Origin: Archegozetes longisetosus
Taxonomy: Eukaryota > Arthropoda > Arachnida > Sarcoptiformes > Trhypochthoniidae
NCBI GenBank assembly: GCA_018873245.2
Contig: JAEMBT020000009.1
Coordinates: 17,825,794-17,889,793, forward strand
DNA: 64,000 nt
Direction: 5' to 3'
Shown: positions 55,241 to 64,000 of the stretch, one piece after another
Position numbering within the stretch: position 1 is the first letter of the stretch
Layout of the letters: each line of letters starts with the position of its first letter
Position numbers and translations under genes: made by a program
Notes under the pieces: generated by a model
Told to the model about the DNA's origin: nothing
The model's input: only the letters and a program-made list of their open reading frames with translations
The model's database searches: none

Positions 55241-55267
55241 AACATTTGCAACATTTGCAACATTTGT
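55241..55267. repeat. 9-bp tandem repeat, three copies
   Basis: AACATTTGC is repeated three times, the last copy ending in T. Confidence 0.9.
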
Positions 55268-57566
55268 CTCAACAAATATTAATATAAGATCTAAAATAAA
55301 GCAAAAAGTAGTAAATGTTTCAATCTAAAACAATAGGTATATGACCTTGATAAAGAAAAACTCAACTTAATTTGCATGCATTCAAAACAGAAATTCAATA
55401 TTCAGAATCATTGTTACGATCTTCTTATCTGAGATTTTAAAATTCAAGTTAAACTGCTTCAGACATTTGTTATTTTTGATTATTTTTTGTTATTTGATTT
55501 TCTTTCTCAAGGCTTATTGAAAGAAGAGAACAAACTTTCCATATTGTTTGTATGGAAGCCAAATGAAGTTTCACTCAATGGGCTGATAAAACATATGAAT
55601 GGAAGCATTCAATTTGAAACTATTCGATAGCTTAACGAATGAACCGGTTTTCAAATCTCATCCTATCGATCGATAGCAATATTTTAAAGTCAATTTATGA
55701 AAGTAGATATTTAAATACTATTTGATTGAATGAGGAGAAAATGAACGCAATTATTTGAAACTTAATCGCGAGTAGAAAGTCATAAAAGTAAGGTTTGAGT
55801 GCATTTGTATGGCTGTTTGTAGAGCGTTTTTTCACATAAATCATACTTCAATGCTTTCGTGTATAAAAGATAATAAAATCTACTTCTAGTATAAACATAA
55901 TTGATCCTAGTACTTATTATAATTTTAGAACTTTTGCATCGATTACTACGCGTTTAAGTTGACATTTACTCAAGTCTAACAAATAGAAAAAAATCAAATT
56001 CATAAAAGTTGATCTAAGCAAACAATTGGTTAAAGCGCTACAATCAAATAGACAAAAAGAGAAGAATCAGAATGAGAATTACTAACAATAGAGCTGTGCG
56101 TTATAATTGTATTGTTTACAGAACAAACCATAACGTTTAGGTACGAGTGAAAGATCAAACTTTTTCATCAATTGTTAAATTGGAGAGCACTTCAAGTGAA
56201 GAGTTCTCATAATTTACATTATTTTGTACAAAGTTTAGAGTTATATAAAAAGAGAGACAAATAATAGTAGAGAAGAAACTACTTTATATCGATTTGTTGT
56301 GGAAGTATATAATTGATTAATGTTTGATAGCACACTAAATAATGAGCTGATTTCTCTTATTTTGTCGCTATTCTATCGTCACATCTTTCACTTGGTGTGC
56401 AATCATCCCAAACTGATTTGACGACTGCAAAATATATGATGGATAACTTCTATCTCACTTATCGATATTAATCACAAATTTCAATCACAACTCATTTGAA
56501 ACTTTGAAAATAGGCAACGTAATGAAAACTTGTTTTTAATATTTTAATTAGTTTTCATCTTCATAAATATTGATTAAATGCTGACTTGCATTGATTTGAA
56601 CACTGATTATTACGAATATTATATCATTAAACTTACTGAAAAAATACTACATTCACAGCTATCAAATTGAAATTAAAAACATACAAGCAATATAAAAGTA
56701 AACAATAACGAGACTCACTTTAGTTGAAATCGAGAAGGAAGTGAAACATAAAATATTTAAAAATATGATTCAATATTTAAAACAGAGAGATCAAAGATAG
56801 CAATTCAAATTTAATTATAATATAGCTTCAAGTCAATTATGAAGGATACGATAATCACGTAATATATTATAAAAAGCTTCAATAATCAACAATGAGCTCA
56901 ACTTGACGTGAAAAACATTGAGGAAATAACTAACTATTAAGATATAACAGTCTTAGTAGGCATGACTAGCAATAAGAAAGCTAAAACATGCCTTAAAGTT
57001 GATAAGTTTCAAGTAATTGGACAGTCGATGTTAAATTCTAACCAGTTCATCATTAAATAACCAGGAGAAACATTATAATCGATATGCACTTTAGTTGTTA
57101 GATTTGATTTACGCAATTCATATAAGGAAAACGTATTAGTTGGTACAGTTCAATCTTTTACTTTTCTAGCTAACTACACATCCAATAAGAAATAGTCGAG
57201 TATGTGGAATAAGTAGAATAAGTTTTACTTTTATATTCTCTACTAATAACTTGTCGTATTGACTGATACGATGCGTGCATTTATTGCAAATTAACAACTA
57301 GTATAAACTGCATGCTCAATAAGATTACAATCAATAATTTGATGTTTCAATAAATCATCATTAAGTTGTGTTTCCCTTGTGACCAATGCTCTTATAACCA
57401 TAAAGAGTATTAGTTATTAGATTTAACTCATTTCTCAACTAAAATAAACTCAATCTCTTATCGTTGGAATGAAAGCCAAATTTAATATTGTTTTGAGCAA
57501 ATACAGTTTTTTTATTCATTAAGACTTAAGCTACGAGTAGACTCTCAGAAGAGATCTCTTATTTGC

Positions 57567-57647
57567 TGAGAGTGAGTGAGTGAGTGTGTGTGAGTGAGTG
57601 AGTGAGTGTGTGTGTGTGTGAGTGTGTGTGTGTGAGTGTGTGTGTGA

Positions 57648-57679
<32 letters not shown>

Positions 57680-57680
57680 G
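57567..57680. repeat. Compound (GAGT)n/(GT)n microsatellite
   Basis: About 114 bp of mixed GAGT and GT units on the plus strand, purine-rich at the left and pure GT at the right. Confidence 0.95.
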
Positions 57681-58577
57681 AAATCATAAATTTATGTAGA
57701 CCTCCGGGAAAATTAAAGGGCACATTTTATTTATTTGATTTACTACTAGAAACAAACCCGAACTGATATTCGGTACTCAATTGCATAACGTTGGATGCGA
57801 TGCAATGCAAATGTTTTAATAGAAATTAAAACATTTGTTTACTTGCACTCAAACCTCAACATTAACTGAATTATTTATCACATATTCTGTTGAGATTCTT
57901 GTTGCTGATATCAAGTATTCATCAAAAACCAAGAAATTATTGGTTCGATACAGTCTCTAAGGACTTAGAAGACTAGAAACTAAAGATTAATGTATTTGAA
58001 TAACTCTGAGATTCGAAATGAAATTAAGTTACGATCAAATACTATCTATCTATTGACTTTGTACGACTCTTGCAAGTTGTTCATTATTTATAAACTTTAC
58101 GTTCATATTGCAATAGTTCAAATATTGCACTATTTGACCGTTTGTGACGAGTTTCGAGACTTTGAGAGAACCCTTCAACCAAATATTCAGTAACTTAATC
58201 CCAATGAGAGTCGAAAAACGTTCTTATCCAATAAGATTAAGAACATAAGAAATCTAAACACAGTTTTGATGGAAAGTTTTAATAAAAAAAGAGGAGTTCT
58301 TCAAATAATATTGGCTCCAGTCCCATAGATATCTAAAGACTAATGTTTTCAAACTCACTTTATTATCATTTAATTGAATCTGGTGAAAATTCTAAAGTTT
58401 TTATATTTATTTTCAAGGCTTAAATATTCAAAAATTCATTACTAGAATCATTAGTGCTTAAATAGAAATGTACAGTAAGATTTCGAGAGAAAAAATCAAT
58501 TATGAAAAGATTTGCAACTTTCACCTACATAAAAAAAGATTCCAAACACTTTTGATAAACTTTTGTCTTCTTAACTA

Positions 58578-58678
58578 TGGTGCCCCAAGAGATCCAACAT
58601 GATGCTGGAGAAAAAATCAAGATTACAACCGCGTCAAACTTATTCTCCAACTTTTCACTTCAATCTCTTGGGGCAACA
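58578..58678. repeat. Imperfect inverted repeat around TGCCCCAAGAGAT
   Basis: TGCCCCAAGAGAT at 58581-58593 is perfectly inverted at 58663-58675. After an unmatched gap of about 13-14 bases, a second matching pair, GGAGAA/TTCTCC, follows at 58607-58612 and 58643-58648. The total span is about 100 bp. It could be a tiny foldback element or a structured transcript. Confidence 0.75.
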
Positions 58679-60936
58679 CATTTAAAGGAACTTTTGAAAA
58701 ATTATCTCCGTTATAAAATTGAGTACGATAAACTTATAAAGTAGCGTTTTGGTAGAGTAATGTTTGAATCATAAAACTTAGTGAACAAATTATTGAAAAT
58801 CTTCAATCATTTTTAGTAATCAATTTTTAGTCTTTAGGATCAATAGAGGTCAGAGGTCAAGGTCACAAGTGAAAGTATGTATTATTTTCAGCTTATAATC
58901 AATATAAGAAACGTGAAATAAATATTTGGGGTCAAGTTGTACGGGACAGAGGAAGTCTCCTTTTGAGCATGCAATCAATAGATTAGTGTTTACGTGAAAG
59001 ATTCTTATTCTGATTGAAAGTTAGAAAACCGATAACTTTGATTAAGGAAATGTACACGTATATAAATGTGATCAACTTTTATGATGAGACATCACGCACT
59101 ACTTGGACAACAAACTCGTTCTGCAAACAATACTATAAATAGAACATTATTTATGTTATGTTTGTGTTGAGTCACATATGTAGCTAATAGAGTCACTAAA
59201 TTAAGCTCTCATACATTCATATTGTATTTGTTTGATTTGATGCCAGGCATGTTTCAACTCACATATAAGCTTCTCTTTAGGATGCAATTAATTTCTCCCT
59301 ATAAATCTTCAATAATTTGATTGTATTTGATCCCAACAAAAGCTGATTGCGAAAAATCAAATCCAAAGCAATAGATCCTAAAAAAGTAACATTCGATACA
59401 ATGTTGAAAGAATGCGATCTGCTAACAAGTTTATTGGCAATCAAGTTGCATTTGCTCATCAATTATTGATTAATATATCTTGAAAAGAGAAAGTTTTTGG
59501 CATCAATTAGACCACAATATAGATGAGATGACCACAATAGAATGATTAGATTCTCCTAAGGATACTAAAGTTTGACTCAGTTCAGATCAAGCCAATTATT
59601 TCTTATTTTACTAATTATCAATTCAATTAGTTTTGTAAGTAATTCACTTTTTCTAATGAGCCTTTAGATGAAATCATCAAAAGGATAGTGAATTTTTACT
59701 AGTTTACAACAGATAACTGTAATTATATAAATACTTGAAATACAGACACCAGTCATCTCTTAAGGTAAAACTTTGAACAATCTAAAGCAGTAGATGGCAA
59801 TTTCTATTAGAGAAACTCACTAATTAGGGAACATCTCAACTATTAATCAGAGGAAAGATAGTAAATACTAGAGTTCGCTTTGTAAACTTAACTATTTCCA
59901 CAGAGATCGTTTGATATTATGTTTGTTTGAGAAGCAAGTAAGCGATAAACTGTAAGAAGAAGCAACCAAAATAGAGTAGACGTTCAAAATAAGTTTATTT
60001 TTTTATTAAAAGAGGAAACAAACCAGCAAAAATAAGGCTACGTAACAACTTGACTAAATGTCGATGTTATAGTATATTTATCTAGATAGAATTGAGTCTG
60101 AATAAATGCAACTGTATAATAATAATAATGATTAACTTTTACTTGATCAACATGAGAACTAATGCAATTGTTTGAGCTAAAGTCAAAGTCATAGCGAGAC
60201 TGTAACAATTAATTAAGTTGTAAATAGTAGGACGAATAGTTCATTACGTTCGCTTAAAGTCTCATAAAGTGCTGGCAAGGTTCATCCAGTCTCACACTCA
60301 TTTATTAAGAAAGCTAACTTAATTATAAGCTATATAACAACCAAAAAGCATAATTAGTAATAATTACATAAAAGTAATGAGAGAAATGAGTAATAAGTAT
60401 AAGGAAAGGTACTTATAACAGAAATAGGGAAAGTATTTAGAATAGTAAACAATGAATTGATCAATAAAACACTATCTGTCATGAGCAGCATATCTGACAT
60501 CTACTGGTTGCAGTAAGTACTTTGCTATAACAATCTATTCCATCTCTTATCTAATTGTTATTAGGATTTATTAGACAAATAAGGCGTTAGATATAAGTCG
60601 TAAAATATAACGATTTATCATTATTGTTTATAACTTTGTAACAGCACTAAAGATAAAAATATAAATCAAAAAACACTACAACTTCAGTTCAAACTTGCTC
60701 AACAACAGATCAATAGATAACTATATTTTATTTAAGTCGTATTGAGACGACTGCATTCATATACCAATCAATAGATGTATTTGTATTCTGTTGTCGACTA
60801 ATCAAACTTATTTTCTCAATCTATCTACTAATTGAGTGGCAATAACAAGCCAATCATATACTATCAATTTTAGATGTATGCCACTAAACCTAAGGCTTTC
60901 CTATCCAGAAGATCTATCCAAAGAATAACAAGAATT

Positions 60937-60969
60937 AGATTAAAGCAAGATTAAAGCAAGATTAAAGCA
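60937..60969. repeat. 11-bp tandem repeat, three copies
   Basis: AGATTAAAGCA repeats three times. Confidence 0.9.
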
Positions 60970-62852
60970 TAATATATAGAAATGTACATTGAAATTTAGT
61001 TTCAATTATTAATTGTTCTGTAGATTTGCTTCAATAAGTAAATATTATGATATGTTCAATATATGACATGCGTATTGAGCTCAAACTTCACACCATACAT
61101 CGAAAAATCGTAAACAAAACCTTGAAATCTAAAAAAATTATCTGCTTGTTATGAATTGAGCTAACAGTTTGTTTTCACATTTATATTCGTCGCCGACACA
61201 CAACTTCTCATCAATAGTAGTGAAACAATTGAAAGTGAAATGAATGAAAACATAAAGCATTAAAATTCATATAAATACATATAAATACATAATATAAGGA
61301 AATAATGATTAAAGTGAAGGAAAAATACATTAGATACTGAGTTAGAGGTTCTTCACTTCTGGACGTGACTAATAACATGTACGATAAAAATCAATAAAAT
61401 ATGGGATTCGCTCAACAATAATAAGTCTCTTCTTCTAAAGTGTTTATCATTTTTAAAAATAGACATATCATTGAAGATATTTAATGTATTGAACACATTG
61501 TTCACAGTGTAAAAGTTTAAGACTATTAAATATAACGCTGTTATGTTGGAGTGATTGCTATTTTTTGATCCTAACTAACTATGGCTAACATTGACTCAAT
61601 GCCTCACTATTAATAGACAACTCGACAATATAAACATATGAGACTTAAAGATCGAGCACTTGTTAGCAATAAATAATTAACCAATATATCAATACTTCAA
61701 ATATGTTTAAGTATTTTATCGAATATGCCTTTCATAGCGAACAACCTTTCCATCGATCGGTTTTCACTAAATTTTGTCGCCTTATTTTTGTCTCATTCTT
61801 ATACCTGTTTATAGTGTTGCAAACTTTTGTCAATCGCTTCAGTCTATTCTTAGCTACTTGCGAAAAATCAATGCTTTGCATCAATTAAAACTTAAATAAC
61901 ATTAAAATAAAAATTAACAATACCAAATGCAATTAGCCAATAGGTGTTAGACTAAATGACAACGTTCTGAATGAGCATAAATATTAGACAAATATTAATA
62001 TGATGCATGCAACATACAAATATTAACTGTCGATTGCTTTACAATTACTTCTCTCCAATTTGTCATTGAACCAATGACCATATTTGCACTATTTTTATGC
62101 TTCATTTTAAATTGTAATATGCATTTGTTATTATTTAATTGAAGAGCTGTTCAATGAAATGGTCATATATTGAAATAATTTTGCTATGCTCAAAACTAAT
62201 TATATTGGAATATTATTGGAAAAGGGAGTTGCACATTTTATGTTATTTACTACTAAAAATATTTTATTAAAATATTGATTGACAATTCAAACATTTTCAC
62301 TTTAAATATTCTATTAATAATAATTATCTTGCTTCAGAGCTTAATGTTCGGATATGATATTTAATTATCAGTCTAATTAATCATTCATTGCTAAAAGCGT
62401 TTAAGTTCAACTTTTTCTATATATATAAACTTAATATGAACTAACTTTAACTTAATTAGTTATATAGCAAATAATGATACTACTTACTGACAATTATTCA
62501 TATTAAAAGTTAACTATAGAAGTAATAATGATTAAACAGATAAATATATAAAAGACTAAATATATAGGGGTCGTCTCATAGAAATAAGCATGTTCAAAAC
62601 AGATATTTATATCTATTATAATTATAATTAATACAGACTTACTTTAATCAATTTGGTTTATATCAGATTCTATGTTTGATTATAATATACCCAATGACAA
62701 TTAGTAAATTAGAAATACTTAGAGTATTTGAACGACAAGTAAAATAATAGTAAACATCGCATAGAAGCGAAGGCGTGCACAACTACTCGGTGTTATTCAC
62801 TTGATGTAGGAGACGAAAGACGAATTTAGCGCACAGAATGTTGTAGTTAGTG

Positions 62853-62854
<2 letters not shown>

Positions 62855-62903
<49 letters not shown>
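62855..62903. repeat. (CT)n microsatellite
   Basis: About 24 uninterrupted CT units, flanked by GCA on the left and ACTACTT on the right. Confidence 0.97.
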
Positions 62904-62906
<3 letters not shown>

Positions 62907-64000
62907 ACTTTCTAGTATACATCCGCTTAGTGGTATAATACTTCGAATTACAATGGATTCTCCCTATATGAGCACTATTTTTTAATTTTGTTTTAAGCTC
63001 ATCTTCAATATGTTTCATATTTTTAATTCATATTATTATACATTTAATCGTCATTTGTTTAAAATTGACTCGTATTCCATGCTATCAAAGTTTATATTTG
63101 AAAATAGTTTCGAAAGTAAAAATATTGATGAAAAATGTTTATATTGACTATAAAAACAACTATTCTAAACTTAAAACAAATTGACAACTTGCAAGTTTGA
63201 TAATACAATAATTGTCCTTCAGAATACGAAACAAAACTTATTAGTATTTAGAAGTTGAGCTCTTCAATAGTTAGACTCTCAACAACGATCTAAAGTACTA
63301 TTTGAGAGTTTGTTCTATACACAATGTAAAATCAGACGTGTATTCTCATATTTGAAAAATTAATATTCCATACATTCAGCTGTCAGTTGTCAATTATTAG
63401 CTCTCTAAATAAGGCAACTGTTTTTTTCATTTTTGCGACTACAAGGACACTCAAGTCATGCTCAAAACTATTTTTATGCTAACATCACTCCTTCTTTTAA
63501 TGCATCGAAAACTATCAAACTAAGGGTTATATCAATTTATACATCGAACCAATTATTGCATTTGGTTGTGCCGGCATTTATCACCAATCGTACATTTCAA
63601 TAATGTGTATATCAGTTGAACTATGTGTATTTATTAGACCGATCAAAGTAAATAAGGTCTAACAATTATTTGCGAAATGGGTGGCATAGCAAGGGACCAA
63701 TCACATTCATTAGATTTGCCTTCATCTCAAACTTAATTTATTCACAACTTCTAACGCTATCAAAGTCTACTCAAAATAGTTCCCTATTTCTGATGGAGTA
63801 ATGGGTTATCAATAGATATTGTACAATATAAGATAACGCTTTGTCGGCGTTTTTATTGTTAAACTTAATTACCTCAAGCTATCGGCTAATAATTTGATGT
63901 TCTACGGATCTGAGAATTACATGTTCACTCGAACTACAATTTCTTCAATATCGTGCTAAACAAGAGGTCAATTGGCTTATATAACTATTATATTTGAAAA

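Larger units (their letters stand above)
41358..64000. other. Long AT-rich region without recognisable exons
   Basis: No protein-coding exon, tRNA or complete transposon was recognised in 22.6 kb. The scattered 60-104-codon frames lack motifs. The acceptor at 41358 requires at least one upstream exon, so some or all of this is probably AMPK gamma 5' intron; a small leader exon would be invisible to me. It contains several microsatellites and minisatellites, listed separately. Confidence 0.5.

Noticed and set aside
58578-58678. microRNA precursor
   Set aside because: The unmatched internal region of 13-14 bases on each side would break the duplex where a mature microRNA should lie.
43635-60969. 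CRISPR-like arrays among the short tandem repeats
   Set aside because: The units are contiguous with no unique spacers, and the genome is eukaryotic.

Overview
The window is eukaryotic nuclear DNA, AT-rich and gene-poor, with spliced genes whose introns run from about 48 bp to over 2 kb. The animal is probably an arthropod. The evidence is a Psc/BMI1-type Polycomb RING protein, arthropod-style small heat shock proteins with a WDxWDWP N-terminus, and an AMPK gamma subunit whose last CBS motif runs into a FLVLRP segment and an acidic tail, as in insect SNF4Agamma. I cannot name the species; a chelicerate is possible but unproven.

Layout. Bases 1-24.7 kb hold no recognisable host gene. They contain an almost complete hAT DNA transposon (1744-3556) with a perfect 8-bp target-site duplication, a GC-rich island near 6.8-6.96 kb, diverged tandem repeats, a small TA-flanked MITE family (16.3, 16.9 and 20.2 kb) and a long foldback element (19.6-19.85 kb). 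At 24.8-28.1 kb lie two intronless small heat shock protein genes in divergent orientation. Each has a TATA box and heat shock elements, and they share a nearly identical 293-bp coding tract. At 29.9-32.9 kb on the plus strand is a Psc/BMI1 gene with RING and RAWUL domains and an Asn/Ser-rich tail encoded by AAT/AGT repeats. One of its introns carries a MITE. At 34.7-41.4 kb on the minus strand is an AMPK gamma gene with four CBS motifs. It has a long N-terminal exon and a separate short first coding exon, so two isoforms are predicted. From 41.4 kb to the end I see only AT-rich non-coding DNA, microsatellites, short minisatellites and one imperfect foldback. This is either a long 5' intron or upstream region of the AMPK gene, or intergenic DNA.

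The host genes do not form a pathway: protein folding under stress, chromatin silencing and energy sensing simply lie side by side. I found no convincing new biological system. The best leads are the near-identical tract in the heat shock pair, the CGGBP1-like hAT transposon, the two-promoter structure of the AMPK gamma gene, the uncertain 3' splicing of Psc, and the unexplained GC-rich island.
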